DNA from: Bacillus gobiensis
GTDB taxonomy: Bacteria > Bacillota > Bacilli > Bacillales > Bacillaceae
DNA length: 64,000 bases
Direction: 5' to 3'
Assembly: GCF_001278705.1 (NCBI RefSeq)
Contig: NZ_CP012600.1
Location: 4,003,417-4,067,416 of the forward strand
Each line of letters opens with the position of its first letter. Position 1 is the first letter of the stretch. The notes beneath the pieces were generated by a model. That model ran no database searches, was not told the origin of the DNA, and saw only the letters and a program-made list of their open reading frames with translations. Both the position numbers and the translations under genes were made by a program. This document shows positions 43,819-52,599 of the stretch, one piece after another.

Positions 43819-45918
43819 TTATTTTAATGAGTATTTTTTAACAAGTGATAAAACATCTTCAGCAGTTTCTGCCTGGATAAGTTTTTCGGTATTGCCTGGT
43901 TCTGATAGCAATTCTGTCAGCTGTGATAATGCTTTCAAATGGGTTTCATTATCAATAGCTGCGAGAACAATGATCAATGATGCTTTGTGTTTCTCTTGAT
44001 TCGAAAAGCTGACTGGGCTTTTTACACGAAGAAAACTCATCCCCAGTTTGTCGACTCCATACTCAGGCCTCGCATGAGGAATGGCGATGTTTGGAGCGAT
44101 GACGACATAAGGGCCAAGCTCTTGAACATTTTTCACCATCGCTTCCACGTAACTCGGTTTAATGCTTTCGTTTGCAAGCAGTGGAGCGGAAGCGAGCTGA
44201 ATCGCTTCTTCCCAATTGGAAAGTTCCTTACGAAATTGAATCGTTTCTTCGGTAAGCAATTCATCTAACATCGGCTTATGGGCCTCCTTTTTTAATGAAT
44301 GATGGGAAGAAATAAAGTGCTGCAGCTTCTCTTTCAGAGGTTCCCGCTGCTTGATGATTGCGTGCTCTTCAATCATGGCCATCAGCAAATCGATTTCTAT
44401 TGCTGGTTCAGCATCATTGAAAAGATTCCTTACCTGCTGGACGACGTTTTCCCGGTCCTTTTCATCCAAAAGGGCGGGAACGTAAATCACGGGTGCCCAT
44501 TTTTGTTTGATAAAGGATGTCGAAAAAACGATATCAGCATCAAAAGGGTTCCGATTGTATTCCCGCACTGAAACCGTGTGGGTCACCATCATCTCGGGCA
44601 GCAGGGTTTCAAGCTGGGAACGAAGCATGCCGGAAGCGGCGATCCCATTTTCGCAAACGACGATGGCTTTATAGTTTTTTGAAACATATTGGTTTTTACG
44701 GCTTAGCCAACCGCCAAAATGCATCGCTACGTAGGCTATTTCCTCATCCGGAATGGTTTTTCCGACAAAGGATTCTAAGTGAGACAAGGATCGCTTTGTT
44801 AAATAAAATACTTCCGGATACTGCTTTTGAATGTCTTTTAAATAAGAGTTAGTAATTGGGATACTGTACTTTAACCGGTAATAAGCAGGCTTCAAATGCG
44901 TTAGCAAATTTTCTTCAAGCTGCTTCCGGTCATCAAAAATTAAGCACCCAATCAGCTGAAAGTCATCAATGATTTTTTTGATGACCATCTGGAGCTGCTT
45001 GATTTCTTTAGTGCCGGCAGATGCGATATGTTCGCGATGGACACGTGACCCAAGCAGCTGCATCGTCAGTAAGAGCCTTTCATGGAAGGGAAGCGTGTGA
45101 AAGCCGTTTTTCTTAAGCTCGTCATTCAGTTCTTCAACCGCTTGATAAGCGTTCGTTTTTTGCAAAATGTTCATTTCCTCTTCGTCGATAGAAACGGTTG
45201 AGTTATCTGATTTTCGTTTTACGACGATCAGAAGCTGCAGAATTAAAAATTGGACAACCTCTTCGGTGAAAGAAACATTCAGTTTCTTTTCGATTGAGGC
45301 TACTTCGTTTTCTAAAAAGATGAGCAGTCGGTCGTCTGTATTACCTGAAGACGGATTCAGCATTTCATAGAGCTTCTCATGCAAATGCCGGGAATCTTTT
45401 GATGAAAGTACGTCACTGATCAAAGTCGTTAAAAGCTGACGCTTCGCCTGTTCAGATCCGATAAGCTCGTAGCCTGATCCTTTCTCATAAGAGAGGGTAA
45501 TTCCCAAAGGATTTATCGAATCGGCTGCTTTTTTTATATCGCGAAAAATGGTTCCTCTGCTTACTTGTGTTCTTTCCATTAGGTCATGCAGTGAGGAAGT
45601 TTCGCTCTGAGTCAACAGGGAAATCAAAATAATGCAGATTCGTTCCTGCCGGGATAACCGATATTCCCATTCATCCGTGAGTTTCAAGCGGGAAGCGAGA
45701 TGATCGCGAGTACGTTCTGATAAATAAAATCCCTTGCCGTACGCTTTTTCTACCGGAGATAATCCTTCCCGTTCAAGCCATCCATTAATTTGGTCAATAT
45801 CGTAATAAATGGTTCGCTGTGAGACCCCTAGTCTTTCCTTTAGAAGATCGATGCTGACCGCTCCATTGGATTGATAAATCAAGTTCAATATGGAGGTTCT
45901 TCTTTGATCAAGGACCAT
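43819..45918 (-). CDS. BglG/MtlR-type PRD activator with EIIB and EIIA domains
   Basis: This is a 699-residue regulator. In order: an HTH_11 domain (residues 1-60, GAVSIDLLKERLGVSQRTIYYDI); a second Mga-like HTH (about 90-160, SSLHDLMERTQVSRGTIFRDI); two PRD domains (about 190-400, with AMHFGGWL in the second); an EIIB-like domain (about 405-490, AIVVCENGIAASGM with its cysteine); and a C-terminal EIIA domain (about 555-699, with NIAIPHARPEYGVDKLG bearing the phospho-histidine). Phosphorylation by the PTS sets its activity. ATG 45918 has AGGGGG 9 bases upstream. It leads the ulaB-ulaA operon. Confidence 0.9.
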   Translation of the reverse strand: MVLDQRRTSILNLIYQSNGAVSIDLLKERLGVSQRTIYYDIDQINGWLEREGLSPVEKAYGKGFYLSERTRDHLASRLKLTDEWEYRLSRQERICIILISLLTQSETSSLHDLMERTQVSRGTIFRDIKKAADSINPLGITLSYEKGSGYELIGSEQAKRQLLTTLISDVLSSKDSRHLHEKLYEMLNPSSGNTDDRLLIFLENEVASIEKKLNVSFTEEVVQFLILQLLIVVKRKSDNSTVSIDEEEMNILQKTNAYQAVEELNDELKKNGFHTLPFHERLLLTMQLLGSRVHREHIASAGTKEIKQLQMVIKKIIDDFQLIGCLIFDDRKQLEENLLTHLKPAYYRLKYSIPITNSYLKDIQKQYPEVFYLTKRSLSHLESFVGKTIPDEEIAYVAMHFGGWLSRKNQYVSKNYKAIVVCENGIAASGMLRSQLETLLPEMMVTHTVSVREYNRNPFDADIVFSTSFIKQKWAPVIYVPALLDEKDRENVVQQVRNLFNDAEPAIEIDLLMAMIEEHAIIKQREPLKEKLQHFISSHHSLKKEAHKPMLDELLTEETIQFRKELSNWEEAIQLASAPLLANESIKPSYVEAMVKNVQELGPYVVIAPNIAIPHARPEYGVDKLGMSFLRVKSPVSFSNQEKHKASLIIVLAAIDNETHLKALSQLTELLSEPGNTEKLIQAETAEDVLSLVKKYSLK

Positions 45919-46161
45919 ATGCAAAAGCCCCCTTACTTGATGCCATAATTTGCAAAAATAGACGCTTCGTTTTCTTCTTCTCTCTACACTTGTTAGTATA
46001 CTCCTTTTACAAACTGTATGTAAGGGTTTTCGAAGTATAATAGTTGAGTAGCTTCATTTTGCAAAATGATACTTTTGTCGTTCGGGACGTTTCCAGTATT
46101 GAAACCTGGCAAGAAAATGGTTTAATTAAACTAATATTGAAAAGCTGGAGGCTTAAGGTTC

Positions 46162-46611
46162 ATGATTAAAAAACTAAATGCCACAGATAAGGAAACAGCC
46201 AAGAAAATGATCGATGTCCAGCTGCCTTCCTATAAAGCAGAAGCAGAATTAATCGGCTTTTACGGGATTCCCCAGTTAAACGATACGGTTGAATCGATCA
46301 TGGAAAACGATGAGATATTCATTGGATATTTTTTCGACGAAGAATTGGCAGCTTTCATTTCATATACCGAAGAACAAAATGAATTTGATATTTGCAGGCT
46401 GGTTGTCCATCCGAACCATTTTCGCAAAGGAATTGCGAAAAAGCTGTTGGAGCATGTACTTAAGAATAGAACGAATGGCAAAAAAGTGATTGTCAGCACG
46501 GGAGCAAAAAACGTTCCAGCCAAAAATCTTTATGCTTTTTTTGGTTTTGAAGAAGTGAAGAATATTGAAGTTGCACCGGGGATTTTTCTTACTTTTATGG
46601 AGTTAATGTAG
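46162..46611 (+). CDS. GNAT-family N-acetyltransferase
   Basis: This 149-residue single-domain enzyme has the acetyl-CoA site in ICRLVVHPNHFRKGIAKKLLEHVL (about residues 76-99), then STGAKNVPAKNLYAFFGFEEVK. The acceptor is unknown. AAGCTGGAGGC lies before ATG 46162. It stands alone between the PTS regulator and a small lipoprotein gene. Confidence 0.87.
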   Translation: MIKKLNATDKETAKKMIDVQLPSYKAEAELIGFYGIPQLNDTVESIMENDEIFIGYFFDEELAAFISYTEEQNEFDICRLVVHPNHFRKGIAKKLLEHVLKNRTNGKKVIVSTGAKNVPAKNLYAFFGFEEVKNIEVAPGIFLTFMELM

Positions 46612-46739
46612 AGAAACAGTTAATTTCAATTAATCTCAAATTTATATGTTAAAGAGTACTAATAAATAGTGGTTTTCCCTCTTTTTTCAAGCGGAAGTTA
46701 GATATAATTTAACCAATAAATCAAAAAGAGGTGCAGCAT

Positions 46740-46958
46740 TTGAAAAAAGTCCTAATGTTTTTTCTATGCCTTGCTGTTGTTTTGACAACATCTGCTTGTC
46801 AAAAAAAATATACTGGTGAGTATAAACAATGGGGAATGACGGCCAAATTGGTTGATACTGATAAACTAGAAAAGCATAACATTCCATATAAAATTGAAGA
46901 TGGTCAAGTTTATATTCCTGAAGATGCCTATGAGGATGCTCTATTCTGCTGCTCATAA
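46740..46958 (+). CDS. Small lipoprotein of unknown function
   Basis: This 72-residue product begins MKKVLMFFLCLAVVLTTSAC, a clear lipoprotein signal with lipobox TSAC. A 50-residue polar domain follows (YTGEYKQWGMTAKLVDTDKLEKHNIPYKIEDG) with no family I recognise. TTG 46740 is chosen because AGAGGTG is 6 bases upstream. It has its own terminator. Confidence 0.7.
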   Translation: MKKVLMFFLCLAVVLTTSACQKKYTGEYKQWGMTAKLVDTDKLEKHNIPYKIEDGQVYIPEDAYEDALFCCS

Positions 46959-46993
46959 CAAAAAACAGGAGACACAAAAGCTCCTGTTTTTTT
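46959..46993 (+). terminator. Terminator after the small lipoprotein gene
   Basis: AACAGGAG pairs with CTCCTGTT around a 9-base loop, followed by a run of T. It begins right after the stop codon. Confidence 0.9.
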
Positions 46994-47072
46994 GTTATTT
47001 TCCTGTAGTGTCGCTTGTTGTTCGATGTGAACTACCTTATTAGGGCAGGCTTCAAGGAATCGATCGTTTATT

Positions 47073-48827
47073 TTAAAAGGCACCAGATCCGCCTCCTCCT
47101 CCACCAACTCCGCCTCCTCCTCCACCAACTCCGCCTCCTCCGCTAAACCCGCCACCTGTATTGGATGAACCGGCTGCAGTGCTTGAGGCAGCTAATCCTG
47201 CTGAATGAAAGCTAGGAGATATTGAGGCTGTGAGAATCATAAGGGTGGTTATGTCAATCGAGTAAAAGCTTGGCTGAATGTCATTTGAACTGGCTCTATT
47301 ACTGGATCGATGAAAGGCGTTCTCAAGCTCTTCATGTTTTTTGTATAAGCTATTGTCTTTTATACCCATTCCGTAGATGAAAGAACGCAATCGCTCATCT
47401 TCCGTCCAAGTGCTCCACTCATTTTCAGTAAGATATGGGAAGTTATTTTTGAATCGATTCCACTTATAAAACGTTGCCGCTCCTTTTTCGCTTTTTGGTC
47501 GGTAAAAAATCGCATACCCGATCAAAAAGAGGAAAGTTGGCAATGAGAGAAAGAACAAGCCAAAAAGGTCATACAACGGAAATAAAAAGAGAAATGGCAA
47601 TAAGATTAAGCTCGATAAGCCGACAGTTGAACGATATATTGTATTTTTCTCGTAAAAAGCTTGGTCTTTGATTTCGTTCTTAACGGCATACTGCCATTTT
47701 GTCTGGTTGGAAAGGTATTTATTGTGATTTTTCTTCTGTTTTGTATACCTAGCCAGGTCATCTAAACTGAAAGTGCCGTTTTTCCCGATTTTGTCAAACA
47801 GCCATTCCATCAAAATTTCTTCGTGGCGTAAAGCGCCTTTTCGAGTAATAATTCGAAATTGATCGTCAGAAATGTTTTCAATATAGCCTTTGTGTAGCAA
47901 ATCCATCAATCCCGCTGCAACTGTATCTGAAGAAAATGCTCCTTTATTTGTATAAAAAATCGTTGCCGGTATGCTCATACTTTCTTCCGGAATCTTGTTT
48001 GATGTTGCCGCTTCTTCCTTCTCAAGCATTAGCTTTAAGTCTCTGCTTCGTTTCCAGGAATAAAGGAGGATTGCAAGTATAACGAGACCAAAAGCTGGGA
48101 TAAGTACTTCGCCGATAGTAGAAAGCTGCTTCTTCATCCTCGCATCTTCAGCAGCTTGATCTATCCCCTCCTGCTCAGCCGCCAGGATTTTCTCCTTCAT
48201 CGGCTTATTCGACATATTGGAAGCGGCAGAAAATAGCTTGTTGTCATAGGCGACTCGAATATCACCTTTTGTACCATCGGGAACCTCTTCAAAGGAAAAT
48301 TTGACGGATCCGTCCGGTTGAATCGCTTCTTTATTAAAAGCTTCATCATAGCCAAAAGCTATCACATCTTCTGTTGTTTTTTCGGGTGGATGAACTGTGA
48401 CCGTAAGATTTTCATAGGTTGATTCATTGTTATTATCGAAGAAAGGCCAATAAAACTCTGCTGCATCTGAATATACACTTACTCCATTCTTTATAGAGTA
48501 ATGAAGGTCGACAGAAATCGTTTCATAGCTGCCTGCTCGGTGAATTTTATAGGTATTTTCATCTTTTTCTGTTTTTAATGGTTTTCCGTTTTCATATGCT
48601 TTAAAATTTGAGATTTCCGTGCCTTTTTTGGCGATCAATTCTCTGGTGATCCCATTGAAATCATCGTCGAACTTATAAGTATGTGTCTCTTTAACATTAA
48701 CATCGCCATTTTTTTGCAAATCAGCTTGTATTTGAGTATTAGTAATGGAATAATCAATGGCAAAGGTAAGAACAGGAAAAAGTACTAGTGCAGCCGACAT
48801 GACAAGAATAGAAATCAATCGTTTCAT
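47073..48827 (-). CDS. DUF2207-family membrane protein with Gly-rich tail
   Basis: This 584-residue protein has a Sec signal (residues 1-23, ending LTFA), an extracellular DUF2207 beta domain (DYSITNTQIQADLQKNGDVNVKETHTYKF), one membrane helix near 240-260, a cytoplasmic part, and two more helices near 405-450. The C-terminus is a run of Gly and Ser (GGGFSGGGG, then repeated GGGGGV units), encoded by an imperfect 18-bp DNA repeat. This is the YciQ-type architecture; the function is unknown. ATG 48827 follows AGGTGATT. Confidence 0.87.
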   Translation of the reverse strand: MKRLISILVMSAALVLFPVLTFAIDYSITNTQIQADLQKNGDVNVKETHTYKFDDDFNGITRELIAKKGTEISNFKAYENGKPLKTEKDENTYKIHRAGSYETISVDLHYSIKNGVSVYSDAAEFYWPFFDNNNESTYENLTVTVHPPEKTTEDVIAFGYDEAFNKEAIQPDGSVKFSFEEVPDGTKGDIRVAYDNKLFSAASNMSNKPMKEKILAAEQEGIDQAAEDARMKKQLSTIGEVLIPAFGLVILAILLYSWKRSRDLKLMLEKEEAATSNKIPEESMSIPATIFYTNKGAFSSDTVAAGLMDLLHKGYIENISDDQFRIITRKGALRHEEILMEWLFDKIGKNGTFSLDDLARYTKQKKNHNKYLSNQTKWQYAVKNEIKDQAFYEKNTIYRSTVGLSSLILLPFLFLFPLYDLFGLFFLSLPTFLFLIGYAIFYRPKSEKGAATFYKWNRFKNNFPYLTENEWSTWTEDERLRSFIYGMGIKDNSLYKKHEELENAFHRSSNRASSNDIQPSFYSIDITTLMILTASISPSFHSAGLAASSTAAGSSNTGGGFSGGGGVGGGGGGVGGGGGGSGAF

Positions 48828-48953
48828 TATTTAATCACCTGCCTTTAGTATGTTATACGAAGAAACAGAGAAAAGGTTTTAAAAAAAGAGAGTGTATATG
48901 GATCATCTGTTTTAAATATATACTAATAAAAAAGTAGGCTAGGAGAGAAGAAG

Positions 48954-49727
48954 ATGGGGGACAACAATGCAACAAAGGATTATTGGGACGCAAGCTTATA
49001 TGATGGAAAACACGCCTTTGTTTCTAACTTTGGAAATGATGTAATCAAACTTTTAGACGCAAAAAAAGGTGAACGTATCCTTGACCTGGGATGCGGCACA
49101 GGGGATTTAGCACACTCGTTAACTGAGATGGGTGTGACAGTTGTCGGGTTTGATAAGTCGAAAAATATGATTGATCAAGCAAAGGCTAAGTATCCGAATA
49201 TTGTTTTTGGTGTTAGTGATGCAACAGAATTAGACTATCAAAATGAATTTGATGCGGTGTTTTCAAATGCTGTCCTTCATTGGGTTAAGCCTCCAAAGCA
49301 GGCGCTGCAATCAATCTATCAAACACTGAAGCCAAAAGGCAGATTTGTCGCTGAATTCGGCGGAAAAGGAAATGTTAAAATCATTACAGATGAAATTCTG
49401 AATCAATTTAAGAGCTATGAAATTAACTTTTCTGATGAGCAGTTCCCATGGTATTTTCCGAGTATTGGCCAATATTCAACATTGATGGAGGAAGTCGGGT
49501 TTAGAGTCATGCATGCACAGCACTTTGATCGTCCGACGCCGTTAGATGGGGAACACGGCTTAAGAAACTGGTTGGAAATGTTCAGCGGCGGGATGTTTGA
49601 AGGAATCTCAAACGAATTAAAAAATGAAATCTTCAACAAAATCGAAACCAACGTAAGAGAAACATTATATCTAGATGGCTGTTGGTTTGCTGATTATAAA
49701 AGGATCCGTGTCATTGGAGTGAAATAG
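48954..49727 (+). CDS. Class I SAM-dependent methyltransferase
   Basis: This 257-residue protein has the SAM motif ILDLGCGTGDLAHSL (about residues 42-56), the acidic residue after strand 2 in VVGFDKSKNMI, and the post-motif block FDAVFSNAVLHWVKPPKQAL. It is similar to trans-aconitate/malonyl-type small-molecule methyltransferases; the substrate is unknown. GGAGAG precedes ATG 48954. The second 21-bp repeat array starts 16 bp after its stop. Confidence 0.88.
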   Translation: MGDNNATKDYWDASLYDGKHAFVSNFGNDVIKLLDAKKGERILDLGCGTGDLAHSLTEMGVTVVGFDKSKNMIDQAKAKYPNIVFGVSDATELDYQNEFDAVFSNAVLHWVKPPKQALQSIYQTLKPKGRFVAEFGGKGNVKIITDEILNQFKSYEINFSDEQFPWYFPSIGQYSTLMEEVGFRVMHAQHFDRPTPLDGEHGLRNWLEMFSGGMFEGISNELKNEIFNKIETNVRETLYLDGCWFADYKRIRVIGVK

Positions 49728-49742
49728 AACGATGGGAGGAAT

Positions 49743-49889
49743 TGTGCAATTAATTAAGTCTTCTGTGCAATTATTAGCTATTACTGTGCAAAAATAGCGA
49801 CTACCTGTGCAATTATTGCAACAGTTTGTGCAAATAATCAATTGAACTGTGCAATTCCCACGCTTCATTGTGCAATTCCTATACGTTTT
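49743..49889. repeat. Second array of seven 21-bp repeat units
   Basis: TGTGCAATT or TGTGCAAAT-like motifs begin at 49743, 49764, 49785, 49806, 49827, 49848 and 49869, again exactly 21 bp apart. The seven-base start TGTGCAA is invariant here, and the 12-base filler varies freely. The array sits between two convergent genes (methyltransferase and dehydrogenase). On the minus strand the period of seven codons gives a repeated N-C-T-x4 pattern, but there is no credible start. Confidence 0.9.
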
Positions 49890-49892
49890 TCG

Positions 49893-49926
49893 CAAAAAAG
49901 GGCGACCCACACAACTCGTGAGCCGC
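49893..49926 (-). terminator. Terminator of the dehydrogenase gene
   Basis: On the minus strand GGCGGCTCAC pairs with GTGGGTCGCC (two G-T pairs), followed by CTTTTTTG. It lies just past the stop of the gene at 49940. Confidence 0.75.
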
Positions 49927-49939
49927 CATCACCATCTTC

Positions 49940-50812
49940 TCAGCTATTTTGTTCTTTCAATTCTAAAAAGATTGCTGATAAATCCAACTCGCCTTTTCCG
50001 TGTTCTTTAGCCGATCCGTAGGTTTGATCTGCAGCTTTAGTCAGCGGCAGGGAGGCGCCGTTTTTGTCTGCTTCTTTTAAGGCAAGACCCAAATCCTTCG
50101 ACATCAGCTTCAGCATGAACGCAGCAGGGAATTCTTCTTTCTCAAACAACTGTTTTTTGCCGGTAACGAGCGGGGTTCCTACCGCAGAGGCAAGGATCAT
50201 TTCTAGGGTGTTTTCTTTTTCAAGACCTAATTTTTCGGCAAGCAGCAAGGCTTCAGATGCTCCCTGCATCGTAATTCCCAGCAGCAAATTAATGACAAGC
50301 TTGGCTGAGGCGCCTTTTCCGTTTTCGCCGAAATGTACGGTCTTTTTGCCCAGTATATCAAAGATCGGCTGTACCTTCTGGATATCTTCTGCGTTTCCTC
50401 CCGGTAATATTACCAGTGTACCGTCTTCTGCAGGCTTCACAGATCCTGATACGGGTGCATCGATGAAAGCCGCCTCTTTTGTACGGACAAGCTCTGAAAA
50501 AAGTACCGAATCCTCAGGGCTGACTGTACTCATGTCGATAACGATTTTGCTGTGATCTAATCCAGCCAGGATTCCTTCTTCCTGTTCCATCACATCCTTA
50601 ACCGCAGCACCGTCCGTCAGCATTGTAATTATGACATCTGATTTTTCCGTCAGTTCCTGTGGTGTCTCGCATAGGATCGCGCCTTCGTCGGCCAAGCCTT
50701 GTGCTTTTTCTTTCGTCCGGTTGTACACATGCAAAGTGTAGCCGGCTTTGAGAACGTTTTTTGCCATCGGGGTTCCCATATATCCTAGTCCAATCCAACC
50801 GATTTTCAACAA
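49940..50812 (-). CDS. 3-hydroxyisobutyrate dehydrogenase-family oxidoreductase (YkwC-like)
   Basis: This 290-residue NAD(P)-dependent beta-hydroxyacid dehydrogenase has the Rossmann motif IGWIGLGYMGTPMAKNVL, the substrate motif FIDAPVSGSVKPAEDGTL (SGS region), and the catalytic lysine block GKGASAKLVINLLLG. The substrate (hydroxyisobutyrate, tartronate semialdehyde or other) cannot be told. I prefer TTG 50812 because AAAGGA lies 9 bases upstream; ATG 50821 overlaps the ribosome binding site. Confidence 0.88.
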   Translation of the reverse strand: MLKIGWIGLGYMGTPMAKNVLKAGYTLHVYNRTKEKAQGLADEGAILCETPQELTEKSDVIITMLTDGAAVKDVMEQEEGILAGLDHSKIVIDMSTVSPEDSVLFSELVRTKEAAFIDAPVSGSVKPAEDGTLVILPGGNAEDIQKVQPIFDILGKKTVHFGENGKGASAKLVINLLLGITMQGASEALLLAEKLGLEKENTLEMILASAVGTPLVTGKKQLFEKEEFPAAFMLKLMSKDLGLALKEADKNGASLPLTKAADQTYGSAKEHGKGELDLSAIFLELKEQNS

Positions 50813-50951
50813 TGCAATCATCCTTTCCGTAGTTATCTCTCTTTATTTTAACAAATACGTCTTTGCCAATGATACTTTGGTGATTTCATAGGAAACATCT
50901 CCTACTCTTATAAAATTCAATTTGTATATTCAGAGAAAATATGATATTTTT

Positions 50952-50983
50952 TATGTTAACCAAAAATAAAATAGGTTAACATA
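50952..50983. promoter_or_regulatory. BirA (biotin repressor) operator
   Basis: TATGTTAACC (50952-50961) and GGTTAACATA (50974-50983) are perfect inverted arms separated by 12 AT bases, 27 bp before bioB. This is the hallmark of the Gram-positive BirA site. A weak promoter (TTGTAT, 17 bp, TATTTT) lies directly upstream. Biotin-bound BirA should shut off bioB and the genes behind it. Confidence 0.92.
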
Positions 50984-51010
50984 AAAATGCTATATGGAGG
51001 GGTTGACCGT

Positions 51011-51994
51011 ATGACCACGGATTGGCGATTGCTAGCACAGCAAGTTATGGAAGGGTACGAAGTCACAGAGGAAGAGGCTTTGTCAATTATACAAGCTCCT
51101 GACGAAGAAATGCTTGATATCTTACAGGCAGCTTTTCTTATCCGCCAAAAGTATTATGGGAAAAAAGTAAAGCTCAATATGATTATTAATACGAAATCAG
51201 GGCTTTGTCCGGAGGATTGCGGATATTGCTCGCAATCGATAGTGTCCGAAGCTCCGATTGATAAATATGCATGGCTGACCAAGGAGAAAATTGTTGAAGG
51301 AGCCCGGGAATCTGTTCAAAGAAAAGCAGGTACATATTGTATCGTTGCTTCAGGAAGAAGGCCAACCAGTAAAGAAATTGATCATGTTATCAGTGCGGTA
51401 GAAGAGATTCGCGAGACGACGGATTTGAAAATTTGCTGCTGTCTCGGATTTTTAAATGAAGAGCATGCAAAAAAACTGGCGGATGCGGGTGTTCATCGCT
51501 ACAATCATAATCTGAATACGAGTGAACAAAACTATGAAAATATTTGTTCTACCCATACATATGATGATCGGGTTGATACGGTCGTGAATGCGAAAAACTC
51601 CGGCATGTCACCTTGTTCAGGGGCAATTTTTGGCATGGGAGAATCCGATCTGGAGGCGGTTCATATCGCAAAGTCTCTGCGCGAATTAGACGCTGACTCC
51701 ATTCCATGCAATTTTCTGATCCCAATTGACGGGACGCCACTTGAAGGACGCACCGACCTGAATCCGCGAAAATGTTTAAAGCTTCTCGCGATGATGCGTT
51801 TTGTGAACCCTTCGAAGGAAATTCGGATATCAGGAGGAAGAGAAGTCAATCTTCGTTCTTTGCAAGTAATGGGCCTTTATGCGGCAAATTCGATTTTTGT
51901 CGGGGACTATTTAACGACGATCGGACAAGAGCCAACAGCCGATTGGGGAATGATCGAGGATCTTGGGTTTGAAATTGAAGAATGTGCCTTATGA
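51011..51994 (+). CDS. bioB: Biotin synthase
   Basis: BioB is a radical-SAM enzyme that inserts sulfur into dethiobiotin. The 327-residue product has the radical-SAM cluster motif GLCPEDCGYCSQS (CxxxCxxC), YNHNLNTSEQNYENI, and the second-cluster region with ISGGREVNLRSLQ. ATG 51011 has GGAGGGG 8 bases upstream; a longer frame begins at 50987 without support. It is the only core biotin-ring gene in the window. It leads an operon with bioY, an acyl-CoA ligase and a thiolase under a BirA operator. Confidence 0.96.
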   Translation: MTTDWRLLAQQVMEGYEVTEEEALSIIQAPDEEMLDILQAAFLIRQKYYGKKVKLNMIINTKSGLCPEDCGYCSQSIVSEAPIDKYAWLTKEKIVEGARESVQRKAGTYCIVASGRRPTSKEIDHVISAVEEIRETTDLKICCCLGFLNEEHAKKLADAGVHRYNHNLNTSEQNYENICSTHTYDDRVDTVVNAKNSGMSPCSGAIFGMGESDLEAVHIAKSLRELDADSIPCNFLIPIDGTPLEGRTDLNPRKCLKLLAMMRFVNPSKEIRISGGREVNLRSLQVMGLYAANSIFVGDYLTTIGQEPTADWGMIEDLGFEIEECAL

Positions 51995-52031
51995 TAAATA
52001 GAAAAGCAAAAAATTTTAGGAGGAGTCTTCT

Positions 52032-52583
52032 TTGAAAGTACGAGACATTACGTTTATTTCATTATTTGCTGCAGTTATGGGGGTGCTGGGGCTTGTTCCT
52101 CCTATAGTACTGACCTTTAGCCCAGTGCCAATTGTTCTTCAAAATTTTGGTGTGATGCTTGCCGGCGGACTGCTTGGTGCAAGACTTGGCGCCTGGAGCC
52201 AGGCGATATTCTTAATGGTAGTGGCGGCCGGAATGCCGCTTTTGAGTGGAGGACGAGGCGGCCTCAGTGTTTTTGTCGGACCGAGTGCTGGATACTTATT
52301 CGGTTATATCATCGTTGCCTTTACCATCGGGTATATTCTTTCCCGATTTCGTGTGGTAACCTTTATAAAGATATTGATCACTAATGTGTTAGCGGGAGTA
52401 TTCTTGCTGTATGTATTTGGAGTCCCCGTTCAAGCTTTTGTCATGAATACTTCATTAGCAGGAGCATTAATATCAAGCTGGGTTTATCTTCCTGGAGATT
52501 TGTTAAAAGCGGTACTTGCTGCTTATCTAGTGAACAGGTTAAGAAAATCCCCGGTATTTCAGAAAAAGGCGGCTAGTATTTAG
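52032..52583 (+). CDS. bioY: Biotin transporter, S component
   Basis: This 183-residue BioY membrane protein has about six helices and the signature GVMLAGGLLGARLGAWSQAIFLMVVAAGMPLLSGGRGG, with GPSAGYLFGYI after it. It imports biotin or a precursor, alone or with an ECF energy module. The start is TTG 52032 behind AGGAGGAG. It corresponds in position to yhfU in the B. subtilis yhfU-yhfT-yhfS set. Confidence 0.94.
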   Translation: MKVRDITFISLFAAVMGVLGLVPPIVLTFSPVPIVLQNFGVMLAGGLLGARLGAWSQAIFLMVVAAGMPLLSGGRGGLSVFVGPSAGYLFGYIIVAFTIGYILSRFRVVTFIKILITNVLAGVFLLYVFGVPVQAFVMNTSLAGALISSWVYLPGDLLKAVLAAYLVNRLRKSPVFQKKAASI

Positions 52584-52599
52584 GAAAAGGAGATAAAGA

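Noticed and set aside
41910..49889. The 21-bp arrays as CRISPR arrays
   Set aside because: The conserved part is only 7-9 bp, units are 21 bp, no long repeats or 30-bp spacers exist, and no cas genes are near.
49671..49910. Minus-strand frame with N-C-T heptads as a protein-coding gene
   Set aside because: It overlaps the 3' end of the methyltransferase gene, has no ribosome binding site, and stays open mainly because 21 is a multiple of three; the sister array has stops in the same frame.
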